Origin: Chloroflexota bacterium
Lineage (GTDB): Bacteria; Chloroflexota; Anaerolineae; Anaerolineales; Villigracilaceae
Assembly: GCA_013112685.1 (NCBI GenBank)
Contig: JABFGC010000002.1
Location: 390,223-454,222, forward strand
DNA length: 64,000 nt
Reading direction: 5' to 3'
The stretch's first letter is position 1. Each line of letters begins with the position of its first letter. The notes below the pieces were generated by a model that was not told the DNA's origin, did no database searches, and saw nothing but the letters and a program-made list of their open reading frames with translations. The position numbers were made by a program, and so were the translations under genes. Below are positions 9,000-17,980 of this stretch, in pieces.

Positions 9000-9242
9000 A
9001 TGGACTACGGATTAATCGGCAAGCTCGAGAAGGCAAAACGCTATGCAGAGGACCGCAAACGTTTCCGCTTCAACCAGTTCGACCTTACTTTTCATGGTGA
9101 TAATAACGATCACCATGTGACTTACAACAACGCCGTATTTACCTGTGACTGTGAATTCTTCCTTACTCATAAACGCTGCGGGCACACCATGGCGCTCGAA
9201 ATCCTGCTCAAGGATATGATCGCTGAAAGCGTGGAAGCCTAG
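9000..9242 (+). CDS. Small SWIM-type zinc finger protein
   Basis: An 80-residue protein starting at MDYGLIGKLEKAKRYAEDR behind a good AAAAGGAG site. The C-terminal half contains FTCDCEFFLTHKRCGHTMA, which is the CxC...CxH pattern of a SWIM zinc finger, a motif of DNA-binding or protein-binding adaptor proteins. The N-terminal ~35 residues are a charged helix. Nothing else is fused to it, which is unusual because SWIM fingers usually sit in larger helicases or transposase-like proteins. It is a single-gene unit bounded by its own promoter and terminator. Function unknown. Confidence 0.8.
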   Translation: MDYGLIGKLEKAKRYAEDRKRFRFNQFDLTFHGDNNDHHVTYNNAVFTCDCEFFLTHKRCGHTMALEILLKDMIAESVEA

Positions 9243-9264
9243 CAGGACTACAATTGAATATTCC

Positions 9265-9300
9265 AAACTGCCGTCTGCGTCACAGGCGGCAGTTTTTCTT
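9265..9300 (+). terminator. Rho-independent terminator after the SWIM gene
   Basis: The stem AAACTGCCG (9265-9273) pairs with CGGCAGTTT (9287-9295) and is followed by TTCTT. Confidence 0.8.
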
Positions 9301-9339
9301 CTCATTAAATCCTAAAGTTTATAAGGTAAAATTTTCCGC

Positions 9340-10422
9340 ATGAAAAAAGGATTATCGCGCAGAGATTTTCTGAAATTGGGCGGGCTGACCCTCGGCGGGC
9401 TGGCGTTTTCGCCCTTCCTGCCGGGGCTGACCGATTTCGACGACAGTTTCGTGGTGCGCATTGCCACGGCGGATATGCCCGTGCGCAAGGAGCCGACCGA
9501 CGAGAGCCGCATCGAACTGACCTGGTACCGCGACGAACTCGTCCACGTGTATGGGCAGGTGACGGCGGAGGAACCCGCGCACAACCCGGTCTGGTACAAG
9601 GTGTGGGGCGGCTATCTTCATCGCGGACGCCTGCAGCGCGTTCGCACCATCTACCAAACGCCGCTGGATTCCATCCCTTCCGGCAAGAGGTTTCTCGCGG
9701 ATATCTCTGTCCCGTTCACCACGCCGCATCGTTTCTCCAAAGCCTTCGGCTGGCAGCCCATGGCGCCGCCGCTCTATTACGGTTCGGTCCATTTCATTGA
9801 GGCGGTGGAGGAGGGACCGGCGATGGCGGACTACAAAGGTCCCTGGTATCGCATTTTCGATGAACTCGACTCGAACGTCTCGTATCACGTGCCTGCCATT
9901 CACATGCGCATCCTGCCGCAGGATTACATGGAACCCATCTCACCGGAGGTGCCTTACGAAGATAAACTGATCGAAGTCAACCTTTCGACCCAGGCTTTAT
10001 ATGCTTACGAACGCGGCAAACTGGTGTTTCAAACCAACATTTCCTCCGGCGTGCCTGGCGACCCGACGGGCGGCACGGGTATCCCCACCACCACACCGGC
10101 GGGTAAATTCTCCATCCTCGATAAAGTTCCCGCCAAGCACATGGGCTTCAGTTTCTTCGGCAGCCAGACCACCGGTAACCTGCTCGCCGACGCCGATAAC
10201 TACGTCCTGCCCGGCGTGCCATGGACGTCCTTCTTCACTGTTCAAGGTCACGCCTTCCACGGCACGTACTGGCACGAAAACTTCGGCACGCCCATGAGTC
10301 ACGGCTGCATCAACATGCGCACCGACGAAGCCAACTGGCTCTTCCGTTGGGCGCGTCCCATTCACAACTTCGACCAGACCGCCACGCGCGGGCTTGGTAC
10401 CGCCGTTGAGATCCATTATTGA
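9340..10422 (+). CDS. Tat-exported L,D-transpeptidase (YkuD family)
   Basis: A 360-residue cell-wall cross-linking enzyme acting outside the membrane on peptidoglycan stem peptides. The N-terminus (KKGLSRRDFLKLGG followed by a hydrophobic stretch) is a twin-arginine signal. Residues about 45-200 look like two SH3-like modules (VRIATADMPVRKEP, then VYGQVTA). The YkuD domain follows from about residue 210 (KLIEVNLSTQALYAYERG). The catalytic motif HGTYW...MSHGCINMRTDEAN near 305-330 has the His, Gly-Cys and Arg needed for catalysis. No partner genes are adjacent. Length and order fit Chloroflexota L,D-transpeptidases. Confidence 0.92.
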   Translation: MKKGLSRRDFLKLGGLTLGGLAFSPFLPGLTDFDDSFVVRIATADMPVRKEPTDESRIELTWYRDELVHVYGQVTAEEPAHNPVWYKVWGGYLHRGRLQRVRTIYQTPLDSIPSGKRFLADISVPFTTPHRFSKAFGWQPMAPPLYYGSVHFIEAVEEGPAMADYKGPWYRIFDELDSNVSYHVPAIHMRILPQDYMEPISPEVPYEDKLIEVNLSTQALYAYERGKLVFQTNISSGVPGDPTGGTGIPTTTPAGKFSILDKVPAKHMGFSFFGSQTTGNLLADADNYVLPGVPWTSFFTVQGHAFHGTYWHENFGTPMSHGCINMRTDEANWLFRWARPIHNFDQTATRGLGTAVEIHY

Positions 10423-10478
10423 TTTTTTTGGATTTCCCCTCCCAAAGCGAATCCACCCTGCGAGAGTAGCCTCATCCC

Positions 10479-11702
10479 ATGCCGAACCTCGACTGGAAGG
10501 GAAAGCATCTTTCCCCGCCCGTACCTGCCACTGTTATTCTCGATTCTATTCTCTACCCGAAAGGACGCGGCTATCCCAAAGCCCGCCCCGATGGTCGTGT
10601 GATTCTTGGGGATAACCTGAACGTCATGGCGGCGCTCCTCCCCGAATACGAGGGGCACATCAACCTCATCTACGCCGACCCGCCGTTTTTTACCAACCGG
10701 AAATTTTCCGCGCGCGTGGGCAGGGGCGAGGATTCGCGCAAACCTTCCAGGTGGAAACTGGCGGAGGGTTATCACGACTCGTGGGACGATCTCGATTCCT
10801 ATCTGCAATTCCTTTACGAGCGTCTCTCGCTTATGCACCGACTGCTCGCCCCGAACGGAACGCTGTACCTTCACCTTGATTGGCATGCCGACGCCTACGC
10901 CCGCCTCATCCTCGATGAGATCTTCGGCGCGGAGAACTTCATCAACGAGATCATCTGGACGTATCACGGTCCCTCGCCAATTCGCACGGCGTTCAACCGC
11001 AAACACGATACGATCCTCATGTATGGGAAAAGCGGGGATTACGTTTTCAACGTGGACGACATCCGCGAGCCGTATAATCCCAACACGGTGGCGACGTTCA
11101 AAGCCTCGCCCAAGGCTGGCTTCGGCAAAGTCCCCGATTTGGAGCGTGGTAAAGTTCCCGAAGACTGGTGGTATTTCCCGGTTGTGGCGCGATTGCACAA
11201 CGAGCGCACGGGCTATCCCACCCAAAAGCCGGAAGCCTTGCTGGAACGAATTATCCTGGCTTCATCGAACAAAGACGACCTCGTCGCGGACTTTTTCTGC
11301 GGCTCCGGCACAACCGCTCTCGTGGCGGCGAAACACGGACGACGATTCATCACCTGCGACGAATCCGCGCGCGCGATCCATACAGCGCGGCTGAGGCTGG
11401 CGGAGACCAAATCCGTTTGTGCTTTTGAACTCGATTCGACAGCCAGACCCGAAGCGGCGTCCAAGTCCAAGAAGATAATAGTCCATGCGGCGGGCGGGTA
11501 CGTGCGTCTGACGACTTCCCTCGACGTGGACTTTTGGGAGGTGGACCCGGCCTGGGATGGGAAAATCTTCCGCAGTGCTGCGCAGGCCCAACGTCACGTG
11601 AGAAGCGGGGAAATTCCCATGGAGTTGAAAATGAAAACCGGAGGCAGGGTCTGCATCCGGTTGGTGACGGTCGAGGGAAAGCAATTCCAATTACACGTCT
11701 AA
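10479..11702 (+). CDS. Site-specific DNA methyltransferase (beta-class, N4-C or N6-A)
   Basis: A 407-residue enzyme that would transfer a methyl group from S-adenosylmethionine to DNA. Motif IV (YADPPF, near residue 68) comes before motif I (DFFCGSGTTALVAAKHGRRF, near 270). That circular order is typical of beta-class methyltransferases of type II/III systems. The Mod-like segment WKLAEGYHDSWDDLDSYL follows motif IV. The last ~80 residues (FWEVDPAWDGKIF) have no known role. No restriction gene is adjacent, so it looks like an orphan. Its 3' end overlaps the convergent regulator gene by 12 bp. Confidence 0.88.
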   Translation: MPNLDWKGKHLSPPVPATVILDSILYPKGRGYPKARPDGRVILGDNLNVMAALLPEYEGHINLIYADPPFFTNRKFSARVGRGEDSRKPSRWKLAEGYHDSWDDLDSYLQFLYERLSLMHRLLAPNGTLYLHLDWHADAYARLILDEIFGAENFINEIIWTYHGPSPIRTAFNRKHDTILMYGKSGDYVFNVDDIREPYNPNTVATFKASPKAGFGKVPDLERGKVPEDWWYFPVVARLHNERTGYPTQKPEALLERIILASSNKDDLVADFFCGSGTTALVAAKHGRRFITCDESARAIHTARLRLAETKSVCAFELDSTARPEAASKSKKIIVHAAGGYVRLTTSLDVDFWEVDPAWDGKIFRSAAQAQRHVRSGEIPMELKMKTGGRVCIRLVTVEGKQFQLHV

Positions 11703-12347
11703 CCGATAGCCGACGCCGCGGATGGTCTTGAGAAATTTGGGGTTATTGGGGTCGAGTTCGATGGCGCGCCTGAGCCAGGAGATGTGCACGTCGAGCGTGC
11801 GCGTGTCGCCGGTGTAGTTGGTCTCCCGGGCTTTTTTGAAGAGGGATTCGCGCTCCACCACTTCTCCATGTTTGTCCATCAACAAACGCAACAGCGTGAC
11901 GAGGCGCGGGGTCAATTTGGTGCTCCTACCAAGGCAGCGCACGCGCCGCTTTTCGAGGTCGAGGCGGATGGGACCAACGTGCAGGACGTTCTTGCCGTCG
12001 CCGGGCAGGAGCGGCTTGATGCGGTTGACGAGTTTTTGAACTGTGAACGGCAAGACCAATACCGAGTCCGCTGCTTCCTTGCTGACTTCGCGTTCCTCCT
12101 CGAGGACGAGGATGATGGGAAGTTTCCCGTCCTTTTCACGGATGGATTGGCAGATGCGCAAGCCCGTGCTGCGCAGCGACGCCGCATTGACGACGACAAG
12201 GCTTGGGCTGACTTCCTTCATCAGGGAGATGGCATTGCTGCCGTTCGCGGCAATGTGGACATCAAATCCCTTCTTTTGCAAATCTGCTGCAAACGAAGGG
12301 ATCTCGGCATGTTTGGCTTCTATGACCAAAAGGGTGGTGGTCTTCAT
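11691..12347 (-). CDS. Response regulator with pseudo-receiver and OmpR-type winged helix
   Basis: The protein has about 218 residues if started at MKTTTLLVIEAKHAE (12347), and an in-frame start further upstream would be poorly conserved. Residues 1-115 fold like a receiver, but the phosphate-accepting Asp is missing: the beta-3 end reads SLVVVNAASL, with Asn at that place. The usual acidic pair is VIEAK and the conserved Lys is absent from VLVLPF. Residues 125-218 are an OmpR/PhoB winged helix (LTPRLVTLLRLLMDKHGEVV...LDVHISWLRRAIE...IRGVGYRL). It should therefore bind DNA without classical phosphorylation. No histidine kinase is adjacent. The 3' end converges on the methyltransferase. Confidence 0.85.
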   Translation of the reverse strand: MKTTTLLVIEAKHAEIPSFAADLQKKGFDVHIAANGSNAISLMKEVSPSLVVVNAASLRSTGLRICQSIREKDGKLPIILVLEEEREVSKEAADSVLVLPFTVQKLVNRIKPLLPGDGKNVLHVGPIRLDLEKRRVRCLGRSTKLTPRLVTLLRLLMDKHGEVVERESLFKKARETNYTGDTRTLDVHISWLRRAIELDPNNPKFLKTIRGVGYRLDV

Positions 12348-12516
12348 GGATTGTTTTATATAACGCCTGCTTGAATCGAAACGCTCTTTCTTGATAAATT
12401 TGCGCCCATCGAAATTTGTTAAGGTAAATTCATTATACACCAAATCATAACAGGCGGTCTCATTCATTGGTACCAATGGGCGAACCGGTCAACTTTTTGT
12501 TTTTCATCATTGTTGC

Positions 12517-12545
12517 TTGACTTTTTCTGACAAACTTGGTAATAT
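12517..12545 (+). promoter_or_regulatory. Promoter of initiator tRNA
   Basis: TTGACT (12517-12522), a 17-bp spacer and TATAT-like TAATAT (12540-12545) lie 20 bp before the tRNA. Confidence 0.7.
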
Positions 12546-12565
12546 CGGCGGGCTAAAATAACCGA

Positions 12566-12637
12566 TGCGGGGTGGAGCAGTGGCAGCTCGTCGGGCTCAT
12601 AACCCGAAGGTCGCAGGTTCAAGTCCTGCCCCCGCTA
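12566..12637 (+). tRNA. tRNA-fMet (CAT), initiator
   Basis: The cloverleaf has acceptor TGCGGGG/CCCCGCT, D stem GAGC/GCTC, anticodon stem TCGGG-CTCATAA-CCCGA and T arm GCAGG-TTCAAGT-CCTGC. Three initiator hallmarks are present: position 1 is unpaired with 72 (T-T), three G-C pairs in a row close the anticodon stem, and the pair is A11-T24. CCA is not encoded. Confidence 0.93.
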
Positions 12638-12642
12638 CCTAA

Positions 12643-12670
12643 CGAAGACCATGCTTTTGCATGGTCTTCG
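12643..12670 (+). terminator. Hairpin terminator after tRNA-fMet
   Basis: A perfect 12-bp stem CGAAGACCATGC/GCATGGTCTTCG has a TTTT loop. The following T-tract is short (TGCTTT). Confidence 0.65.
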
Positions 12671-12757
12671 TGCTTTAAGTCAATACGGCTGGGGCTTGAG
12701 TGTCATATAATTGGAATGGAAACTCTTTTGCCGACCATCTCCCGTTTGGAGGCTGCC

Positions 12758-14076
12758 ATGACACAAAGACAGAACGTGTACGAACGCCCGGTTGAAATCC
12801 TGCAACGGTTGATTCAATTCAACACGACCAACCCTCCCGGCAACGAAGCGGCTTGTATCGAATATATCCGCGGCATGCTGAGTGAGGCAGGGATTCAGTC
12901 CGCCCTGCTTGCCAAAGACCCAAATCGCCCCAACCTGATTGCGCGTTTGCAGGGGGAAGGCAAAGCCCCGCCGTTGCTTTTATATGGGCACGTTGATGTT
13001 GTGACTACCGAAAACCAGTCCTGGCAGAATCCGCCTTTCGAGGGCAGATTGGTTGACGGCTACGTGTGGGGACGCGGCGCACTGGATATGAAGAGCGGTG
13101 TGGCGATGATGATCGCGGCGTTCCTGCGGGCGAATGCCGAAGGGTTGCGTCCGCCTGGGGACGTGGTGCTGGCAATCGTCAGCGATGAAGAGGCGGGCGG
13201 GGAATTCGGCGCGAAGTTCCTCGTGGAAGAACATCCCAATTTGTTCAAAGGGATCAAGTACGCCCTCGGCGAGTTCGGCGGATTTACGCTCCAAATCGGG
13301 AGGAAGCGCTTTTATCCCATCATGATCTCGGAGAAGCAGATTTGCTGGATGAAAGCCACCGTGCGCGGAGCGGGCGGTCACGGCTCGATGCCGGTGAAAG
13401 GCGGAGCGATGGCGCGGCTCTCGCAGCTGCTCAAGGCGTTGGATGAAAACGACCTGCCGGTTCACATCACGCCTCCGGCGCGGAGGATGGTGGAGGCGAT
13501 CGCTCCGAGGCTGGGCGGTGTCCAAGGCTTCATTCTGGGTCAATTGACCAACGCGTCGTTGAACGGTGCAATCATCAAAACGCTCGGCGAACGCGGACGG
13601 GTCTTTTACCCGCTGTTTATAATACGGTCAGCCCGACCATGCTGCAGGGCAGCACAAAGGTCAATGTGATTCCCGGCGAAGTTTCGGTTGAGTTGGACGG
13701 ACGCCTGTTGCCCGGTTTCAAGCCGGACGACATGATGCGCGAGTTGCGTTCCATCGTTGGGAATGACGTGCAATTGGAATTGATTCGCTTCGACCCGGGT
13801 CCTGCCGAACCGGATATGAGTCTGTTCGATACGCTGGCTGGGATTTTGAAGGAAACGGACCCCGAAGGAACGCCGATTCCATTGTTGTTGAGCGGCGTGA
13901 CGGACGGACGCTTCTTTTCCCGGCTTGGAATCCAGACCTACGGCTATCTGCCCATGACCCTGCCGGAAGATTTCAACTTCACTTCGGTGATTCACGCCGC
14001 CGATGAGCGCATCCCTGCGGCGGCGGTTGAGTTCGGCGCACAGGCGATTTATAAGGCGTTGCAGAGGTTTGGTTAA
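12758..14076 (+). CDS. M20 family metallopeptidase, one frame change
   Basis: An ArgE/DapE/ACY1-type zinc peptidase or deacylase of about 439 residues. The start at 12758 (MTQRQNVYERPVEILQ) is chosen because GGAGG lies 5 bases upstream. The metal-binding signatures are intact: LLLYGHVDVV (His and Asp), GRGALDMKSG (bridging Asp) and SDEEAGGEFGAK (Glu pair). A dimerisation domain with GAGGHGSMPVKG follows. At about 13613-13618 the frame changes, and adding one T to TTT restores LFYNTVSPTMLQGSTKVN. The remaining third runs to 14076 and carries the final HAADERIP His/Glu motif. Both halves are well conserved, so this is probably a sequencing slip. The substrate cannot be told from sequence. Confidence 0.85.
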
Positions 14077-14283
14077 CGATTTGCTTTATGCGGAGTTGGA
14101 GCAGGCATGCATGACAGCGGCAAACACAAGCAAAAAACAGCATTTGGAGTGCCGTCGCAAGGTCACCGCCGTGTAAATACAAAATGGTTTTCAGGCGGAG
14201 CCAATCCTATTCTCAATCCCAAAGGCGCTCGAATGAACAACCCTTCCGCTCCCTCCCCGCCGCCATGGAAAATTACTCACTCA

Positions 14284-14390
14284 TGGTACGCAGGCATCCT
14301 CTTTTTGAACCGCCAAGTCGCCAAGAACGCCAAGAAAAGGTGATCTGAGAAGAAAAACCTGGCAGCTTGGCGTCATGGCGGTTATATTTG
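14284..14390. repeat. Dispersed palindromic element, copy 1 (CGCCAAG family)
   Basis: AACCGCCAAGTCGCCAAG at 14308 faces CTTGGCGTCATGGCGGTT ending at 14383. Related copies lie at 59249-59327 and 61404-61490. The flank GCATCCTCTTTTTGAACCGC is nearly identical, in inverted orientation, to the copy near 61.47 kb. The gene-free stretch 14077-14537 otherwise holds only low-complexity sequence. Confidence 0.75.
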
Positions 14391-14462
14391 TGTAAGGTGA
14401 ATGACTCAAGCAGATCACATAAGCGATCCGCACCGTCCAGGAACTCCTCGGTCACAGACGGC

Positions 14463-14535
14463 TAATTACCAATTGCCCAATCACCAATCACCAATTCTCC
14501 AATTCTCCAATTCTCTAATCTCCAACCTCCAAACC
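14463..14535. repeat. Degenerate short-word spacer repeat
   Basis: The words CCAATCACCAATTCTCCAA and TCTAATCTCCAACCTCCAA repeat about every 8-9 bases immediately before the Nudix gene. Similar spacers occur before several other genes in the window. Confidence 0.6.
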
Positions 14536-14537
14536 CC

Positions 14538-15034
14538 ATGCCCCAATCCGATCAAGGCGTGACGAACGATAGATACATGCTCATCCCGCGCACGGCGATC
14601 TTCGTCCGGCGGGGGGAGGAATACTTGTTGATCAAAGGCGCGCCGACCAAGCGCCTGTGGGCGGGGAAGTACAACGGCTTGGGCGGTCACGTGGAACGCG
14701 GAGAAGATGCGCTCTCTGCCGCACAGCCACAAATCCGCATGGATGCCCGCCTCTTCGAGCAGTTCCCGCTGTGCGGCACGGTCATCGTGGATGCGGGCGA
14801 GGCGGGGGATCTGTCTGTTTGTCTTTGTGGGGGAAAACGCTCAGGGCGAAGTCCGCGCCTCGAAGGAAGGACTCGTGGAATGGGTCCCGATAGAGGCGGT
14901 GGGTCGAGCTTCCAGTGGTGGAGGATCTGCCCATCCTGCTGGAACGAATCCACCGGATGCGGAAGGGGAATCCGCCCTTTTTCGCGCGGTCGTATTACGA
15001 GGATGGAAAGTTAACCGTTGTTTTTATGGAGTAG
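14538..15034 (+). pseudogene. Nudix hydrolase, frame broken at two or three places
   Basis: The first frame gives RYMLIPRTAIFVRRGEEYLL, then GKYNGLGGHVERGEDALSAA, the beginning of a Nudix box. The helix that should follow (RE..EE.G) is not readable in that frame. A second frame continues with FVFVGENAQGEVRASKEGLV, and a third with ELPVVEDLPILLERIHRM to EDGKLTVVFME and a stop at 15034. Together they make a normal ~160-residue NUDIX protein that would hydrolyse nucleoside-diphosphate-linked substrates. Several indels in one short gene suggest either real decay or a locally poor sequence. The Nudix box itself is damaged, so activity is doubtful as written. Confidence 0.7.
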
Positions 15035-15055
15035 CCTGGGAGTCTTTCCCGCCTG

Positions 15056-16224
15056 TTATTTCCATTTGAGAAGTGAGATGGTGAAAGTGCTTCCCTTGCC
15101 GGGTTCGCTCACCACATCCAGCGTGCCGCGGTGCTGTTGGATGACCTGGCGCGTGATCGAGAGACCGATGCCGATCCCGCTATATAACTCCTCGCCTTCT
15201 TTTTCCATGTGGAAGAAACGGTCGAAGATGCGCGGGCGGATCTGCGGGTCAATGCCGATGCCGTGATCCTCCACGCTGACGGTCACATGACTGCCCTGCT
15301 CGGTAAGGCGGATTTCTACCGAACCGTGCGGATGGCTGAACTTGACGGCGTTATCCACCAGCGCGGTGACGGCGCGTTCCAGAGACGCCTCATCGCCCCT
15401 GGACGGGCGGGGCCCTGGATGCGCCCCTTGACGTTGAGCGAAATTCCCTTCGCCTTTGCCTTGCTCTCATAGTTCCTGACGACGGCTTCGACCACATCCA
15501 GCATGTTGACCGATTGGAAGTCCGGCAGGACGAGATCCATTTCCTGAAGGAAGAGGATGTCGTTCGTGAGGTTGACGATCTGGTCCACGTTGCGGCTGAT
15601 GGTCTCGACGGTGGATTGGAGTTGTTCGCCGGAGAGCATGCCCTTCTTGAGCGCGTGCAGGTATCCGCTGGCGACCATCAGGGGAGTGCGCAGTTCGTGA
15701 GTGATGCTCGAAAGGAACTCGCGGCGGGCGAGGTCCTGTTCGGCGAGTTTCTGGTAGGCGTCGGCGAGTTCGGCGGCGCGCAGGCGCAGGTCTTCGATTG
15801 CCAGTTGGTCGTTCTGCCTCAACCGGCTGCTGATTTCCGAGATCATCGCCATGGATACGCTCGGACTGCGCTTCAGGACCCGGTCGAAGCCTTCCTTGTC
15901 CAGTTCGAGCACCACCGCGTTGGTCAGCGACGTGACCGTGGCGGCGCGCGGCGCGTTGTGGATCAACGCCATCTCGCCGAAGAAATCCCCGGCGGAGAGC
16001 GATTTGAGCAGGCGCTTTTCCGAGTTATGGATGGTCTTGGTGACTTCGAAATTCCCCTCGAGGATCATGTAAAACGTGTGCTCGATCGCATCTTCATGGC
16101 ATAGGACGGTATCCACCGGGTAGGTCTTGATGCGGCTGTTCATGATGATTTCCTGCACCTCGTCCGGTTTGATGCCGGGGAAGGCGCGCGGGATGATCTT
16201 TGCGGGCGTGCGGATGGTGGTCAT
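15056..16224 (-). CDS. Sensor histidine kinase with N-terminal cyclic-nucleotide-binding domain, one frame change
   Basis: About 390 residues. Residues 1-140 form a cNMP/Crp-type beta barrel (ILEGNFEVTKTIHN, then LSAGDFFGEMALIHNAPRAA, the phosphate-binding cassette). A coiled linker (LRLRAAELADAYQKLAEQDL) leads to a HisKA domain whose H-box is FLSSITHELRTPLM. The ATPase part follows after a frame change near 15402-15420: DNAVKFSHPHGSVEI (N box), VEDHGIGIDPQI (G1), FDRFF and GIGIGLSITRQV (G2). All kinase boxes are present and there is no membrane segment, so it should be a soluble sensor. The start is uncertain: a GTG at 16269 is also possible, and neither has a clear ribosome site. No response regulator is adjacent. 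Confidence 0.83.
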
Positions 16225-16278
16225 GGGATTGGGGGCGATTCTAACACTCGCCTGAAAATCGTCTTTCACCCATTTGGG

Positions 16279-16512
16279 CTATCGGGAACTGCGGCTCTTT
16301 TTTATCTGCGCCTGAATATCGGCAGGAGTGATCTTCAATTCCTTCTCCCGGCTGTGAATGGATTTTAGAGCCTGCTCGAACCATTTTTCGACCCATTCCT
16401 GCCTGACGGGCTTCTGCTCCTTCAGGTAACGGATGAACCCCAGCACGTCAATCAGCCGCATATCGTTTAGGGTCGAGATTTCCTGCATGATCATTTTTTC
16501 GAGATCGTTCAT
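16279..16512 (-). CDS. Small helical protein, antitoxin-like
   Basis: A 77-residue protein (MNDLEKMIMQEISTLNDMRL). The pattern LIDVLGFIRYLKEQ resembles the short helix of DUF2281-type or prevent-host-death antitoxins, but no toxin gene is adjacent. It ends in a basic tail (QAQIKKSRSSR). It lies upstream of the histidine kinase on the same strand, about 54 bp from the likely kinase start, so the two may be co-transcribed. Function unknown. Confidence 0.5.
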   Translation of the reverse strand: MNDLEKMIMQEISTLNDMRLIDVLGFIRYLKEQKPVRQEWVEKWFEQALKSIHSREKELKITPADIQAQIKKSRSSR

Positions 16513-16624
16513 GGTAGGTTCCTGTGGGCATTATACCGGCTGTTGTTCCCAGCCTCGTTACAACACGGTGACAGTCAGCGGCGTTGCGGATGAATGAGGG
16601 CAAGTATACCTTACATGAAAGAAA

Positions 16625-16659
16625 CAAGGCTCCCGTGACGATGCGCCTCAGGAGCCTTG
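16625..16659 (-). terminator. Terminator of the sulfur/cytochrome cluster
   Basis: The stem CAAGGCTCC (16625-16633) pairs with GGAGCCTTG (16651-16659). Read on the minus strand it is followed by GTTTCTTTC. It lies just beyond the stop of the YeeE-rhodanese gene. Confidence 0.6.
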
Positions 16660-16692
16660 CCGATGCCTGCTTCTGTTTTCTGGAAGTTTTTC

Positions 16693-17967
16693 CTACCCGC
16701 AGCCGCCCCCGCTTTTATCGCGTTTCAATTGCAGTTTGATCTTCTCCTCGAATTCCAGTTTTTCATACTCGATAGGGTCGGGCGAGCAGGATTCATAGCG
16801 GTCGCCCAATGCCGCCGGGAAGAGAAAGCCCAATTCGTCGTCGCCAGCATTCGGGTTGGGTCGAAGCGTTTTGTCGTCCTCCCCGAAGAACGCAATCCAG
16901 TTGTTCACTCCGCCTTCGAGGATGTACACGTTCGGCACGCTGGAAGCGGAGAGGATTTTCCACGCGACAATGGCGGCGGTCTCGTCGTTGCTCATCACGA
17001 TGAAGACGGTGTTAGCCGGCGGCTCGCTGAGCAGGACGGGAATGACCTCGGCGATGCGTTCGAGCGGCACGTTGACCGCGTCTTCGATGTGATAGAGGTT
17101 GTAATCCGCTTCGGCGCGCACATCGAGATAGACCGGGTTCATCGCCTGGTTGTATTTTGCCTTGAAGGCTTCGGCAGGCGAGACGAAGACCAGGCGGTTC
17201 TCCAGCATTTCATCCGCCGTGTATGTGACCTGCTGATCGTTCTCCGTGCGGGTGAAGGTGAGGTTGTCGTATTTTTCTTCGAGCGAGGGACTGCCGATGA
17301 ACACCACGGCAAGCGCCGCTGCAAACAGCACGCCCGCGCCCGCAATGCGGAGTTTGGGTTCCCGGCTCAAATCCTTTTTCCCGAAGATGCGTTCGAGTTG
17401 TTCCGCGCCCCAGAACATGAACAGCGCCATCAACACGACGAGAAGAACGACCACGCCGATGGGCAGGTTGAAGACCTGGTCGAGCGTGACACGCCCGAAG
17501 TAGCCGGAGTTGTTCCACCAGTTGGTGAAGAGGGCTTCGCTTTCGCCGAAGAGGAACGCGCCGACGAACCCTCCGAGCATGAAGAACATGCCGTCAATTT
17601 TGCCGGTGGAGGCGGAGGCGAGCGAGGTGGTGGGGCAGAACCCGCCGACGATGAAGCCGACACCCATGATCAACCCGCCGAGAATGCCGGACGAGAGATA
17701 CGTGGGATTGACCCATACCTGGTTGAAGTTGAGGATGCCCAGCCCCGCCGCGCCGAAGAGCAGGACCATCGCCGTTACGATGGCGGTGAACATCACTTTG
17801 AGCACGGTCATTTCGGTGAAGTAGAACTGCGCCGCAAGTTTGCGTGAATCACCGAAGCCGGACATTTCGAGGGTGTAGCCGAATGCGAAACCGATCAGGC
17901 CGAAGACGACGTACGTCCATGGGTTGCTTGCGCTGACGGCGATGAATTCAGGGAGGGGGAAGTTCAT
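16693..17967 (-). CDS. YeeE/YedE sulfur transporter fused to a rhodanese-like domain
   Basis: A 424-residue membrane protein. Residues 1-235 have about seven hydrophobic segments and the YeeE/YedE signature GFIVGGFCPTTSLASASTGK with the conserved Cys. This family imports thiosulfate or related sulfur compounds. Residues about 270-385 are a rhodanese domain (NPVYLDVRAEADYNLYHIED, VNVPLERI). The active-site loop, however, reads VFIVMSNDETAA, with Ser where the sulfur-carrying Cys is expected. The C-terminus ends in a short Gly/Cys tail (KSGGGCG) that could carry the thiol instead. It belongs to a minus-strand cluster with a second YeeE-like gene and two multiheme cytochromes, which suggests sulfur oxyanion metabolism. 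Confidence 0.85.
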   Translation of the reverse strand: MNFPLPEFIAVSASNPWTYVVFGLIGFAFGYTLEMSGFGDSRKLAAQFYFTEMTVLKVMFTAIVTAMVLLFGAAGLGILNFNQVWVNPTYLSSGILGGLIMGVGFIVGGFCPTTSLASASTGKIDGMFFMLGGFVGAFLFGESEALFTNWWNNSGYFGRVTLDQVFNLPIGVVVLLVVLMALFMFWGAEQLERIFGKKDLSREPKLRIAGAGVLFAAALAVVFIGSPSLEEKYDNLTFTRTENDQQVTYTADEMLENRLVFVSPAEAFKAKYNQAMNPVYLDVRAEADYNLYHIEDAVNVPLERIAEVIPVLLSEPPANTVFIVMSNDETAAIVAWKILSASSVPNVYILEGGVNNWIAFFGEDDKTLRPNPNAGDDELGFLFPAALGDRYESCSPDPIEYEKLEFEEKIKLQLKRDKSGGGCG

Positions 17968-17980
17968 AGGAGTCTCCTAT

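Noticed and set aside
12572..12757. A longer open frame joining the tRNA-fMet sequence to the M20 peptidase
   Set aside because: The first part is a clear tRNA plus terminator. The GGAGG site and homology start at 12758.
13600..13670. Programmed frameshift in the M20 gene
   Set aside because: There is no slippery heptamer with downstream structure, and other genes show the same one-base deficits, so error is simpler.
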